DNA of 31,708 bases from Eubacteriaceae bacterium UBA4266 (GCA_002396065.1 DGWE01000108.1:1-31708); one strand, 5' to 3'; positions 1 to 8,692 are shown, counted from the stretch's first letter. The notes: generated by a model from the sequence alone, not told the origin. Program-made: numbers and translations.

Positions 1-35
1 CCTTCTTTTTTTGATGCAATTTTGACAGCATAAGA

Positions 36-1901
36 TTATTTTTGGAAGCGGTCCTTCACGCGCAGGAGCAGTGCCGCGTTGATGACGACGAAGACAGAGC
101 CGCAGTTGTGCCACAGGGCGCCGGTGATCGGAACGAGCAGCCCTAATCCCGAAAGGACGATGGCCGTAAAGTTCAGGATCATCGCGACGATGATGTTGAC
201 CTTGATTTTTTTCATGGCCCGATGGCTCATGTCGATCAGGTGGGGCAGGCGCTTCAGGTCGTCGCTCACCAGGACGGCGTCCGCGGATTCGACGGCGATG
301 TCGGAGCCGATGCCGCCCATCGCGATGCCAGCGTGGGCCGAGGACAGGGCCAGGGCGTCGTTGATGCCGTCGCCGGTCATGGCCACGCGGTGGCCGTCCT
401 TTTCCAGCACCTTCAGATTAGTTAACTTGTCCTCGGGCAGAAGGTCGCTTTTGACGTCGTCGATGCCGACTTCAGCCGCGATGCCCTTGGCGATGGCGCC
501 GCGGTCCCCGGTGAGCATAACCGGGTGAAGCCCTAAGGATTTGAGGGCAGTGACAGCGTCCTTCGCGTCCGTCCGGACCGGGTCCGCCAGGGCGATCAGC
601 CCGACGACGTCGCCATCCGCGCTGACGGCGATGGGCGTGGCTTCGGCCGCGGCGATGCGGTCGGCCGCGGCAGAGACGGTTTCGTCGTCGAACAGGGCGG
701 CCTTACCGACAAAGAGGGTTTTCCCGTCGACCTTTCCCCGAATGCCTTGTCCTTGGAGCACTTCGACGTCTTCGCAGTCGGGCAGGGCGCCGCCGTCCGT
801 TTCTTTGAAGTGGGCGGTGATGGCCTTCCCGAGGGGGTGTTCGGAGTAGCGTTCAAGGGCGGCGGCTCCGGCGAGTACAGCCTTTTCGCTGACCCCATCC
901 TTTAAAGAGACGACCGACATGACGGCCGGCGTGCCTTCAGTCAGGGTGCCGGTTTTGTCAAAGGCGATGGTGTCGACGCCGGCAATGCGTTCGAGGGCGT
1001 CGCCGCTTTTGACGAGGACGCCGTAGCGGGTCAGGTTGCCGATGGCGGCGGCCACCGCCGTCGGCGTCGCGAGGACGAAGGCGCAGGGGCAGAACACGAC
1101 GAGGACGGTGACGGCGCGGCTGAACTGATGGGTCAGCAGTCCGACGACCACGGCGCAGCTCAGCGCCACGAGAACCATCCACGCGGCCCATTTATCGGCC
1201 AGGCCGACGATCGGCGCTTTGTTCGCGTCGGCCTCCCGGGCCAGGTCGATCATGCGCTGGAGCGTCGAGTCGGCACTTTCCCGTTCGGCGCGGATGTCGA
1301 TGGGGCTCTGCTGGTTGACGGTGCCGCTGAGCACCGCGTCGCCGGCGGCTTTTTCCACCGGGATGGATTCGCCGGTCATCGCCGCCTGATTGACGGCGGA
1401 GCTGCCGGCCACGATCGTGCCGTCGACGGGAATCGTTTCGCCGGCGAGGACGCGCAGGGTGTCGCCGATTTGGATCTGTTCGACGGGGATGACCGTTTCC
1501 GCGCCGTCCGTCACGCGTCTGGCGGTTTTCGGCGTCAGGTTGATCAGCGCTTCGACGCCTCGGCGCGCCCGTTCGGAGGTGTAGTCTTCGAGGAGCGAGC
1601 CGATCTGCATGATGAACGCCACTTCCCCGGCGGCGAACCATTCCCGGGTAATCAGCGAGGCGATCAGCGCCAGGGAGACGAGCAGGTCCGCCGTGATGTC
1701 CTGCTCGGTGACGATCGCCTGAGCGGCGCCGAAGACGATGGGCACGCCGCAGAGGACGGCGGCCGCCCAGGCCGGGTCAAATACGGAAAAAGCCGGAATC
1801 GGATGAAAATGAGCGGCGAGACTCAAGACCAGCGCGATCCCTGAGAGGATCACGCAGACGAGGGTCGGCCGGGTGTCGTTGTTGAGCCATTTTTGAATCA
1901 T
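36..1901 (-). CDS. Heavy-metal translocating P1B-type ATPase, no N-terminal HMA domain
   Basis: Membrane ATPase that exports a transition metal at the cost of ATP. Visible motifs: actuator TGE at residues 176-178, CPC metal-binding motif at 271-273 in a membrane segment, phosphorylated Asp315 in DKTGT, SEHPL at 353-357 (the HP signature of P1B pumps), MLTGD near 465 and the hinge GDGIND at 510-515. The last membrane segment carries H598-N599 followed by CGSVFVVIN, as in the Zn/Cd/Mn/Co-like members; I cannot fix the metal. At 621 residues it lacks the N-terminal HMA (CxxC) domain found in typical CadA/ZntA/CopA. The ATG is preceded by GGAGG at a 7-nt distance. It is divergent from a TetR regulator, which is an unusual partner because ArsR, MerR or CsoR regulators are more usual. 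Family certain, substrate unknown. Confidence 0.95.
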   Translation of the reverse strand: MIQKWLNNDTRPTLVCVILSGIALVLSLAAHFHPIPAFSVFDPAWAAAVLCGVPIVFGAAQAIVTEQDITADLLVSLALIASLITREWFAAGEVAFIMQIGSLLEDYTSERARRGVEALINLTPKTARRVTDGAETVIPVEQIQIGDTLRVLAGETIPVDGTIVAGSSAVNQAAMTGESIPVEKAAGDAVLSGTVNQQSPIDIRAERESADSTLQRMIDLAREADANKAPIVGLADKWAAWMVLVALSCAVVVGLLTHQFSRAVTVLVVFCPCAFVLATPTAVAAAIGNLTRYGVLVKSGDALERIAGVDTIAFDKTGTLTEGTPAVMSVVSLKDGVSEKAVLAGAAALERYSEHPLGKAITAHFKETDGGALPDCEDVEVLQGQGIRGKVDGKTLFVGKAALFDDETVSAAADRIAAAEATPIAVSADGDVVGLIALADPVRTDAKDAVTALKSLGLHPVMLTGDRGAIAKGIAAEVGIDDVKSDLLPEDKLTNLKVLEKDGHRVAMTGDGINDALALSSAHAGIAMGGIGSDIAVESADAVLVSDDLKRLPHLIDMSHRAMKKIKVNIIVAMILNFTAIVLSGLGLLVPITGALWHNCGSVFVVINAALLLRVKDRFQK

Positions 1902-1937
1902 GAAGTGGCCTCCAATCTTTTATTTCGTTTAAATTTA

Positions 1938-1966
1938 TTGTAAAATAAAAGATATTCCGATAGAAT
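1938..1966 (+). promoter_or_regulatory. Promoter for the TetR gene
   Basis: TTGTAA at 1938-1943 and TAGAAT at 1961-1966 are separated by 17 nt and point to the TetR gene starting near 2057. The spacing is optimal and each hexamer is close to the sigma-A consensus. It overlaps a candidate minus-strand promoter for the ATPase. Confidence 0.55.
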
Positions 1967-1972
1967 AATCAA
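1944..1972 (-). promoter_or_regulatory. Candidate promoter for the P-type ATPase
   Basis: On the minus strand TTGATT (1972-1967) and TTTATT (1949-1944) lie 17 nt apart, upstream of the ATPase start at 1901. The -10 is poor, so this is tentative. The overlap with the plus-strand promoter means one bound repressor could affect both genes. Confidence 0.35.
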
Positions 1973-2000
1973 AAATGCGCAGTTATTCGTTACCGAACAA

Positions 2001-2020
2001 AATGGTGAATTTGTACCATT
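2001..2020. promoter_or_regulatory. Inverted repeat, possible TetR operator
   Basis: AATGGT, 8 nt, then ACCATT: a perfect 6-bp inverted repeat in the divergent intergenic region, 30-40 nt upstream of the TetR start and inside its predicted 5' leader. The size and place fit an autoregulatory operator. A short RNA hairpin is the alternative. Confidence 0.4.
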
Positions 2021-2056
2021 AACGATTTAACCGATGCAGCAGAGAGGAGGATGACG

Positions 2057-2635
2057 ATGGCAAACCGGCCCGACCGCAGGAAACAGAAAAGCCGTCAGGC
2101 GATTCTCTCCGCTTTCCGGACGCTTTTGACGCAGAAGCGCTACTCGGACATCACGGTTCAAGAGATTATCGATTTGGCTGACGTCGGCCGCAGCACCTTT
2201 TACGCCCATTTCGAGACGAAGGACACCCTGCTCGCCGAGCTGTGCGCGGACATCTCCGCCCACGTGGTCGCGCCCCATCAGCACGCCGAATCCTCCCACG
2301 ATTTTTCCGGCGTCAAGCCCGACGCGGCGACGGTGGTGACCCACATTTTTTACCATTTGCGGGACGATCACCGCAACCTGGTCATGATGCTCAAAGGCAG
2401 CTCCCGGGCGCTGTTTCTGCACTACTTTAAGCACAGCCTGACCGAGACATTCCAGGCGATTTGGGGCGGAGCCATCGCGGAGGTGGACCTGCCAGAAGAT
2501 TTCCTTTTGAGTCACATTACCGGCGCCTTTGTGGACGCCCTGGACTGGTGGATCTCCAGAGACATGGCTGACGCGCCGGAGATCATCGCCGGCTACTATC
2601 TCAAGACCATCGAGCCGATTCTCGGAGACGGCTGA
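2057..2635 (+). CDS. TetR/AcrR family transcriptional regulator
   Basis: Predicted DNA-binding repressor. The N-terminal helix-turn-helix is clear: ITVQEIIDLADVGRSTFYAHFETKDTLLAEL matches the TetR signature (shown in pieces ITVQEIIDLADV / GRSTFYAHF). The C-terminal half, about 130 residues, is the ligand-binding and dimer part and gives no clue to the ligand. An in-frame ATG at 2051 abuts the GGAGG ribosome binding site, so I prefer the ATG at 2057, which has 6 nt of spacing (192 residues). It is divergent from the metal ATPase and precedes a TSCPD gene by about 70 nt without an obvious terminator. It probably controls itself and the ATPase. Confidence 0.9.
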   Translation: MANRPDRRKQKSRQAILSAFRTLLTQKRYSDITVQEIIDLADVGRSTFYAHFETKDTLLAELCADISAHVVAPHQHAESSHDFSGVKPDAATVVTHIFYHLRDDHRNLVMMLKGSSRALFLHYFKHSLTETFQAIWGGAIAEVDLPEDFLLSHITGAFVDALDWWISRDMADAPEIIAGYYLKTIEPILGDG

Positions 2636-2706
2636 CGGATATAAACGTGTTTGGCACGGCGTTTCAGCCGAATCGCCTAAAGATTTTCAGCATGAAGGAG
2701 GCTGAC

Positions 2707-2961
2707 ATGATTTACAAAACCAAAGGAACCTGTTCCCGCGCGATCGAATTTGACATTGACGACAACGGCGTGATCACCCACGTCGCCTTTGAAGGCGGAT
2801 GCGACGGCAACACCAAGGGTGTAGCGAAGCTGGTCGAAGGCCTGCCGGTGGACACGGTGATCGACAAACTGCAGGGCATCGACTGCCGCGGCCGCGGCAC
2901 GTCCTGTCCGGATCAGCTGGCTAAGGCCCTTTCAGCCTGGAAGGCTGGAGAAGCGGAGTGA
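2707..2961 (+). CDS. TSCPD domain-containing protein (TIGR03905-like)
   Basis: Small protein of 84 residues. It carries the TSCPDQLA motif near residues 65-72, and Cys9, Cys32, Cys60 and Cys67 are candidate metal ligands. The same domain occurs at the C-terminus of some B12-dependent ribonucleotide reductases and as stand-alone proteins in Firmicutes. The function of the stand-alone form is not established. An in-frame ATG upstream exists, but AAGGAGG sits just before the ATG at 2707, which decides the start. The following hydrolase begins 3 nt after the stop, so the two are co-transcribed. Confidence 0.85.
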   Translation: MIYKTKGTCSRAIEFDIDDNGVITHVAFEGGCDGNTKGVAKLVEGLPVDTVIDKLQGIDCRGRGTSCPDQLAKALSAWKAGEAE

Positions 2962-2964
2962 GCC

Positions 2965-3600
2965 ATGGACATTTCAAACATCACGATTAACAGCCATTCC
3001 AGTGTCAAGCTCGCGGGCAGCGCTGTGGTCTACAGCGATCCCTTCCAGGTGACCGACGCGTCCCACGACGCCGATTTGGTGCTGATCACCCACGATCATT
3101 ACGACCACTTCGACCCGGAAAGCCTCGACAAGGTCTGCAAGGATGACACGGCCTTCGTCGCACCGGCGACGTGTATCGATGAAATTCAGGCCTACGCCGG
3201 AGACCGCCAGGCCATCGGCCTCGCACCCGGGCAGCAGGTTTTGATCGACGGCGTCCGCATTCAGGCGGTGCCGGCCTACAACAAAACCAAGGCCTTTCAC
3301 CAGAAGGCGAACGCCTGGCTCGGCTACGTGCTCGATCTGGACGGCACGACGATTTACATCGCTGGGGACACGGACAATTTGAAGGAAAACACGGCGATCG
3401 ACGCCGACGTCGCTCTTGTGCCTGTCGGCGGGACGTACACGATGGACGCCAAAGAAGCGGCGGATTTTGTCAACGCGCTGAACCCGAAAGTCGCGATTCC
3501 GATGCATTACGGCGCGATCGTCGGCAATCCGACGGACGGCGATTTATTTGAAGATCTCGTCAACAAGCGCATCGCCGTCGTGCGCAAGCTGTTCGTGTAA
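2965..3600 (+). CDS. Metal-dependent hydrolase, metallo-beta-lactamase fold (UPF0173/YtkL-like)
   Basis: Predicted cytoplasmic hydrolase of 211 residues. The HxHxDH metal motif is seen as THDHYDHFD, with H43, H45, D47 and H48. A later GDTD near residue 134 and IPMHYG near 180 supply the remaining ligands, as in the UPF0173 family (Bacillus YtkL, archaeal homologues). Substrate unknown. It follows the TSCPD gene by 3 nt in an operon and ends 20 nt before a terminator hairpin. Confidence 0.88.
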   Translation: MDISNITINSHSSVKLAGSAVVYSDPFQVTDASHDADLVLITHDHYDHFDPESLDKVCKDDTAFVAPATCIDEIQAYAGDRQAIGLAPGQQVLIDGVRIQAVPAYNKTKAFHQKANAWLGYVLDLDGTTIYIAGDTDNLKENTAIDADVALVPVGGTYTMDAKEAADFVNALNPKVAIPMHYGAIVGNPTDGDLFEDLVNKRIAVVRKLFV

Positions 3601-3620
3601 TTCAAATTTATAGGTAATCC

Positions 3621-3672
3621 AAAGCAGGCGTTTGAATAGATTTTAAATTCTGTTCAGGCGCTTGTTTTTTTG
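3621..3672 (+). terminator. Rho-independent terminator after the MBL-fold hydrolase
   Basis: AAAGCAGGCGTTTGAA (3621-3636) can pair with the stretch at 3653-3668 through 16 pairs including G-U pairs, with a 16-nt loop and an unbroken T tract at 3665-3671. Confidence 0.7.
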
Positions 3673-3736
3673 TGCCGTAACTTGCGAAAAATCTATCGCT
3701 CTTTGCTAAAACTAAGTTAAAAAGGATTTCATCGTA

Positions 3737-3765
3737 TTGGCATATACTTATAACTGTGATAAGAT
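3737..3765 (+). promoter_or_regulatory. Promoter for the CcpN-like regulator
   Basis: TTGGCA at 3737-3742 and TAAGAT at 3760-3765 with a 17-nt spacer, about 50 nt upstream of the start codon at 3813. Confidence 0.65.
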
Positions 3766-3812
3766 AAATGGGTATCAAATAATGGACTATTAACGCGAAA
3801 AAGGAGGAACCG

Positions 3813-4466
3813 ATGCAGCTCACTGAACGCCAAAAACGTATTGCGGAAATTGTGAAAAAGGAACAGCCGATTACCGGAGAAAAAATTGCCCGCAAGCTGC
3901 AGGTGACCCGCAGCGCCCTTCGGGGGGATCTCGCGGTGCTGCTGTCGGGGCAGATCCTTTCAGCGCGGCGCCACCTCGGCTACTATTACGTCGGCGGCGG
4001 TGAGGATCCGGTTCAGGAAAAGCTCGCCAGCCTGTGCATTCGGGATTACATGTCTGAGCCCATCGTCGTGCGCGCCGATTCCGATGTGGATTCGGCCATT
4101 TACCGCCTGTTCACCGAGGACATCGGCACCCTCTTCGTCGGGACGCCGGAGGACGTTATCGGCGTGGTTTCCCGGAAGGATTTGATCAAGAGCGCGATGG
4201 GGCGGGACGACTTGTCGAAAATGCCGATCTCGATGGTGATGACGCCGCGGACGAAAATCGTCTACGCCGGTCCGGAGGACACGGTGCTTTCGGCGGCGGA
4301 AAAGCTGCTGCATTACGAGGTCGACTGTCTGCCGATCGGCACGGTCCACACCGACGACGGTGAAGAAAGATTTTCGGTCGTCGGCCGGCTTTCGAAAACC
4401 AATATCGTGAAAATTTTCGTCGCCCTGGGCGAAAAGCGGGCGGCGAACAGAAAGAAAACAGAATAA
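3813..4466 (+). CDS. ccpN: CcpN/YqzB-like regulator: HTH plus two CBS domains
   Basis: Transcription factor of 217 residues. Residues 1-60 form a DeoR/HTH_11-like winged helix (LTERQKRIAEIV, then ITGEKIARKLQVTRSALRGD). Two CBS domains follow, at about 78-135 (MSEPIVVRADSDVDSAIYRL) and 142-205 (MTPRTKIVYAGPEDTVLSAA); these bind adenine nucleotides. The architecture is that of Bacillus CcpN, which represses gluconeogenic genes, and of clostridial relatives often found beside pyruvate phosphate dikinase. None of those target genes is here, so its role is inferred from the family only. It has its own promoter and a strong AAGGAGG site, and is monocistronic with a terminator on each side. Confidence 0.88.
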   Translation: MQLTERQKRIAEIVKKEQPITGEKIARKLQVTRSALRGDLAVLLSGQILSARRHLGYYYVGGGEDPVQEKLASLCIRDYMSEPIVVRADSDVDSAIYRLFTEDIGTLFVGTPEDVIGVVSRKDLIKSAMGRDDLSKMPISMVMTPRTKIVYAGPEDTVLSAAEKLLHYEVDCLPIGTVHTDDGEERFSVVGRLSKTNIVKIFVALGEKRAANRKKTE

Positions 4467-4489
4467 TAGAAGTGTGATTTGAATAAAGC

Positions 4490-4523
4490 AAAACGGCGCG
4501 TTGTGAGGACGCGCCGTTTTTTT
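4490..4523. terminator. Bidirectional terminator between ccpN-like gene and amrS
   Basis: AAAACGGCGCG (4490-4500), 9-nt loop, CGCGCCGTTTT (4510-4520), then a T run. The A-rich left flank makes it work for the convergent minus-strand operon as well. Confidence 0.85.
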
Positions 4524-4531
4524 GTGTGCGG

Positions 4532-5362
4532 TTATACATTGCCGAGCAGGACGTGTGATAAATGCGCTTCAGCGACAGCTTTGAAGGCGTTGAGCGTCGG
4601 GATTGGCGTCGGCGGTTTGACCGCGCGGTACATCGGAAAGTAGCGCGTGAGATGCAGGGTCAGGTCCGGGTTGACGTCCGCGAGCCACGCCGCCTCTTTT
4701 GCCATGTCGTCGGGATCGTCGTTTAAGCCCGGGACGATCAGCGTCGTCACCTCGACGTGGCAGTGGGCCGCGGCGCGGGCGATAAAGCGCTTCGTCGTCT
4801 CCAGATCGCCGCCGCAGGCGCGGTAGATCTCTGGGCGGAAGCCCTTCAAATCGACGTTGACAGCGTCGAGGTCCGGCAGCAGCTCGGACAGGACCGCATC
4901 GGTGCACTGGCCGTTGGTGACCAGCACGTTGACCATACCGGCCTCGTGAATCAAATGCGCCGTATCCCGAACGTATTCGTAATTGGTCAGCGGCTCGTTG
5001 TAGGTGTAGGCGACGCCGATATTGCCGCGGGTGCGCTTGAATTCAGCCGCGTCGGCCAGGACCTCCCGAGGCGAGACGCGGCGGGCGTTCTGCTTGGGCG
5101 CCCTTTGGGAGATCGTGTAGTTCTGGCAGAAGGGGCAGCGCATGTTGCAGCCGTAAAAGCCGATGGACAGGATGTTGGAACCGGGCATGAAGCGCGCGAG
5201 GGGTTTCTTTTCAATCGGGTCCAGCGCCATCGAGGCGAGCACCCCGTAGCCGGACGGGACAATGTAGCCCTTGCGGTTCGTCCGCGCTTGGCAGATTCCA
5301 GTCTCTCCGGGCGCGAGCCGGCAGTGGTGGGGACAGACCGGGCAGATTGTCGGCGCACTCAT
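4532..5362 (-). CDS. amrS: AmmeMemoRadiSam system radical SAM enzyme
   Basis: Radical S-adenosylmethionine enzyme of 276 residues related to pyruvate formate-lyase activating enzymes. The cluster motif CxxxCxxC is C72-C76-C79 in GFYGCNMRCPFCQNY. An N-terminal CxxCxxxC (C7, C10, C14) plus C24 is typical of the AmrS family and could hold an additional metal site. YTYNEP near residue 117 is the conserved substrate-side motif. The chemical reaction is not known for the family. The start codon overlaps the stop of the upstream Memo-AMMECR1 gene (ATGA), so the two proteins are translationally coupled and likely work together. Terminator follows. Confidence 0.93.
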   Translation of the reverse strand: MSAPTICPVCPHHCRLAPGETGICQARTNRKGYIVPSGYGVLASMALDPIEKKPLARFMPGSNILSIGFYGCNMRCPFCQNYTISQRAPKQNARRVSPREVLADAAEFKRTRGNIGVAYTYNEPLTNYEYVRDTAHLIHEAGMVNVLVTNGQCTDAVLSELLPDLDAVNVDLKGFRPEIYRACGGDLETTKRFIARAAAHCHVEVTTLIVPGLNDDPDDMAKEAAWLADVNPDLTLHLTRYFPMYRAVKPPTPIPTLNAFKAVAEAHLSHVLLGNV

Positions 5363-6678
5363 TTTAAGGCCTCGTGACGCACCACCTCGAAGCGCATGAG
5401 CGAAACCGGTTCGTCCTGGCGGATGCCCGCCTTTTGCTTCGAGATGGCGATTTGTTCGGCCGGGGTGTCGACGCCGTCCAGATCGGGCAGCAGCAGGCCC
5501 CGCCGCGCGCCGTTGGTGACGATGACGCCGTAGCGTTTCGCGTCGAGGGCGTCGACGGACTGCACCGGCTCCGGCGTCGTCAGCACGTCGACGGAAATAT
5601 CAAGGGCTGGCAGTTCAGCGGGCGCGATGGGCCGAAACCGCGGGTCTTCCGTCGCGGCGGCCGCGCCATTGTGGATGATTTCGTCGGCGACGTTCTGGTA
5701 GACCGGCATGAAGGTGCCGATGCAGCCGCGAAGCTGGCCCTTTTCGTGGATCGAGACGAACACGCCAGCCCGGTTCTGGGTCATCGCGTCGGGCAGCCCG
5801 TTGGGCACGGCGATGAGCGTGCCTGTCTTGACGTAGGCTTCGACAGTCTGTCTGGCCAGGGCGACGTAAGGGTCTTCGGCGCGGAAGATCCCGGTGCCGT
5901 AGCCGACGCCGAAGGTGTTTTGATGGGAGAGCACCTGGGGCGTGACGGATAGGTCAGACAGGGCGCCGGCCATGATCGTGAAGGAACGGTGGCCGCATTC
6001 CTCGGCGGCGTCTAAAAAGGCGGGATCGAAGTGCAGCAGCGCCTCGAAATCGCCCCGGCTCATGACGTCGATCAGCCGTGCATCGTATTCCGGGCCCTGG
6101 GGGTGGAAGCCGTAAGGGCCGTCGGCCTTTTGGCAGTGGGACAAATCGCCGCTGGCGACGTAGACGCAGCGCCGTCCGGTCTGGCGGACGGCCTTCGCGA
6201 TGAGGGCACCGAGATGCCAGTGATCCTTGAGGGATAGGCCGGAGAGCCCCAGACGCACGAGCTTGAAGTTGGGGTACCGCTGCCGGATGAAATACAAGGG
6301 CACGAGGGTGCCGTGGTCCGGGGTCAGCGACGGCGTGCGTTCCCCCATCGTGCCGGCCGGAAAATTTTCACTTTCGGCCAAATCCACGATCGCGTCGCGA
6401 AGCGCGGTGTCGTAATGGATGTCAAAGGTGACGTCCGGCGCGCCGAAGGGGCCGAAATCGCCAAAGGCTTCGCTCCCCGGCGCGATGTGGAAATAATCCC
6501 GGTACATTGGTGCGTGGGGCGACGACAAAATGATTGTCTCCGGCGCGAGGGCCGCAATGTCCCGGGCGACGGCGTCGTAGCCGTCTAGGGTTTTCTGAAT
6601 GATTTTTTCTTCGCCCTTGCCGATTTCGGGCACGGCAACAGGCGGATGGGGCAGCATATAGCCCGCCAGGATCGACAT
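5359..6678 (-). CDS. amrA: AmmeMemoRadiSam system fusion protein: Memo (B) plus AMMECR1 (A)
   Basis: Fusion of 439 residues. Residues 1-265 are the Memo/LigB-like class III extradiol dioxygenase fold, with candidate metal histidines H11 (LPHPP), H55 (SPHAP), H122 (DHGT) and H181 (SGDLSH). Residues 268-437 are an AMMECR1 domain with its signature LRGCIGT at 316-322. In many organisms these are two genes; here they are one polypeptide, and the radical SAM partner follows with a 4-nt overlap. The three-part system is conserved across bacteria and archaea and has no settled function. GGGAGG at 7 nt supports the ATG. Domain calls are strong; the role is open. Confidence 0.93.
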   Translation of the reverse strand: MSILAGYMLPHPPVAVPEIGKGEEKIIQKTLDGYDAVARDIAALAPETIILSSPHAPMYRDYFHIAPGSEAFGDFGPFGAPDVTFDIHYDTALRDAIVDLAESENFPAGTMGERTPSLTPDHGTLVPLYFIRQRYPNFKLVRLGLSGLSLKDHWHLGALIAKAVRQTGRRCVYVASGDLSHCQKADGPYGFHPQGPEYDARLIDVMSRGDFEALLHFDPAFLDAAEECGHRSFTIMAGALSDLSVTPQVLSHQNTFGVGYGTGIFRAEDPYVALARQTVEAYVKTGTLIAVPNGLPDAMTQNRAGVFVSIHEKGQLRGCIGTFMPVYQNVADEIIHNGAAAATEDPRFRPIAPAELPALDISVDVLTTPEPVQSVDALDAKRYGVIVTNGARRGLLLPDLDGVDTPAEQIAISKQKAGIRQDEPVSLMRFEVVRHEALK

Positions 6679-6879
6679 GATAAGACCTCCCTTTTTTCAA
6701 TTTACTTCTGCTATTATTTTGGAGTTCAACTGTATTTTATCGCCGAAACATAAAATTTAATTAAAAGCGGCACGGCTTTTGTGCGGTGTCGCGTGGCTTT
6801 TATCGGCGCGCCGTGGTAAAATAAAAGACAGCAAGCGTTCTCATTTGAGCGCACAATCTGACAAGCATGAGGGGAAGTT

Positions 6880-8670
6880 ATGGATTTTTACCAATTTTAT
6901 ACCGGACATTGTTTCGACGCACACCAGTTTTTGGGTGCCCATTTGACGGCAGACGGCGCGGTGTTTCGGACCTTTGCGCCGGCGGCAGATAAAATCGATC
7001 TGCGCCTGTGGCAGGAAGACGGCGAAAAAACGGTGCCGATGCACGAAATTTACGACGGCAATTTTTACGAATGCGAGGTCGCCGGAGCAGCGCCCGGCGA
7101 CTACTACGCCTACGAAATTTATCACAACGGCGGCTGTGTTGAGCACTGCGATCCCTACGGCTTCGGTATGGAGCTGCGGCCGGGACACCGCTCGGTGATC
7201 CGCGATCTCGGCGCCTACACCTTTAAGGATCAAAAATGGATGGCCGGACGAGATGACGGGGTGTCCAAGCCGGAAAACATTTACGAAATGCACCTGGGCT
7301 CCTGGCGCAAGAAGGGGGACGCGCCCGACGGTGACTGGTACACCTACGAAGAAATCGCCGGGCCGCTGATCGCTTATCTCGTGCAGTCCGGCTACAACGC
7401 AGTGGAATTTCTGCCGCTGTCGGAGCACCCGGCAGACGTCAGCTGGGGCTACCAGAACACGGGCTTCTTTGCGCCGACGAGCCGCTACGGCGACGCGGCG
7501 GGGCTGATGGCGCTGGTGGACGAGCTGCACCAGCACGACATCGCCGTGATCATGGACTTCGTGCCGGTGCATTTCGCGGTGGACGACTACGGCCTGGCCA
7601 ATTACGATGGGACGCCGCTGTACGAATACCCTAATCAGGACGTGGGGAACAGCGAATGGGGAAGCAAAAACTTCATCCACTCCCGCGGCGAAGTCTGCAG
7701 CTTCCTTCAGTCGGCGGCCAATTATTGGCTGGAAACCTACCATTTCGACGGCCTCAGGATGGACGCGATCTCGCGTATCATTTACTGGCAGGGCGACGAA
7801 GCCCGCGGCGTGAATTACAACGCGGTGGATTTCATCAAGACGATGAACAAAGGGCTCAAGGCGCGCCATCCCAGCTGCGTGCTGATGGCGGAAGACTCTA
7901 CGAATTTTGAAAAGGTGACCGCGCCGGTGGACGAAGGCGGTCTCGGCTTCGACTACAAATGGGATCTGGGCTGGATGCACGATACCCTCTCATTTTTCCA
8001 ATCCTCGCCGGAGCAGCGCCTCGGCCGGTACCACAAGCTCACCTTCTCGATGATGTATTATTACAATGAGCACTACCTGCTGCCCTATTCCCACGACGAG
8101 GTGGTGCACGGCAAGGCGACGATTCTCCAGAAAATGAACGGGGACTACGACGGCAAATTCCCCCAGGCCCGGGCGATGTACGCCTACATGATCGCCCACC
8201 CTGGGAAGAAGCTGAACTTCATGGGCAACGAAATCGGCCACTTCAGAGAATGGGACGAAAAGCGGGAGCAGGACTGGAACCTGCTGGAATTCCCGATTCA
8301 CGAAGCCTTCTACCACTATATCTGCGACCTCAACCATTTGTATTTAAATCACCCGGCGCTCTACGCGAAGGACTACGACCGGGACGGCTTTGAATGGACC
8401 CAAGTTCACGGCGAAGACCGGACGGTCTACGGATTTGAACGCCGCGGAGGGGGCGAAACGATCCTCGCGCTGTTCAATTTCAGCGACAAAGGACACAGCG
8501 AAGTGCTGCCCGGCACGCTTGCGGACTACGAGCTGTTGATTCACAGCAACGACGAAAAATACGGCGGCACTGTTGAAAATCCGAAACACTGCTTGAGCGT
8601 TCAAAATGGCAAAGTGGTCTGCGCCCTGGCGCCGTTTTCGGGCATTCTGTTTTTGAAGAAGAATAAGTAA
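6880..8670 (+). CDS. glgB: 1,4-alpha-glucan branching enzyme
   Basis: Glycogen branching enzyme (GH13), 596 residues, which cuts alpha-1,4 glucan chains and rejoins them as alpha-1,6 branches. An N-terminal CBM48-like domain (about 20-110) precedes the catalytic barrel. Catalytic residues are visible: nucleophile D295 in GLRMDAIS, acid/base E338 in MAEDS and the third acid D406 in YSHDEVVHGK. A beta-sandwich ends the protein. It is shorter than E. coli GlgB (728) because the first N1 domain is absent, as in many Firmicutes. No glgC, glgA or glgP lies nearby, so it is an orphan in this window. GGGGAAG upstream serves as ribosome binding site. Confidence 0.96.
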   Translation: MDFYQFYTGHCFDAHQFLGAHLTADGAVFRTFAPAADKIDLRLWQEDGEKTVPMHEIYDGNFYECEVAGAAPGDYYAYEIYHNGGCVEHCDPYGFGMELRPGHRSVIRDLGAYTFKDQKWMAGRDDGVSKPENIYEMHLGSWRKKGDAPDGDWYTYEEIAGPLIAYLVQSGYNAVEFLPLSEHPADVSWGYQNTGFFAPTSRYGDAAGLMALVDELHQHDIAVIMDFVPVHFAVDDYGLANYDGTPLYEYPNQDVGNSEWGSKNFIHSRGEVCSFLQSAANYWLETYHFDGLRMDAISRIIYWQGDEARGVNYNAVDFIKTMNKGLKARHPSCVLMAEDSTNFEKVTAPVDEGGLGFDYKWDLGWMHDTLSFFQSSPEQRLGRYHKLTFSMMYYYNEHYLLPYSHDEVVHGKATILQKMNGDYDGKFPQARAMYAYMIAHPGKKLNFMGNEIGHFREWDEKREQDWNLLEFPIHEAFYHYICDLNHLYLNHPALYAKDYDRDGFEWTQVHGEDRTVYGFERRGGGETILALFNFSDKGHSEVLPGTLADYELLIHSNDEKYGGTVENPKHCLSVQNGKVVCALAPFSGILFLKKNK

Positions 8671-8692
8671 AATCCTGATCGATCAAACAATC

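Noticed and set aside
6763..6780. AAAAGC-N6-GCTTTT hairpin upstream of glgB as a terminator
   Set aside because: Only 6 bp, mostly A-T, and the T run is part of the stem.
6841..7980. 379-codon open frame on the minus strand opposite glgB
   Set aside because: It lies wholly against glgB, which has all catalytic motifs. The translation is rich in His, Arg and Val without domains, as expected of an antisense shadow in GC-rich DNA.
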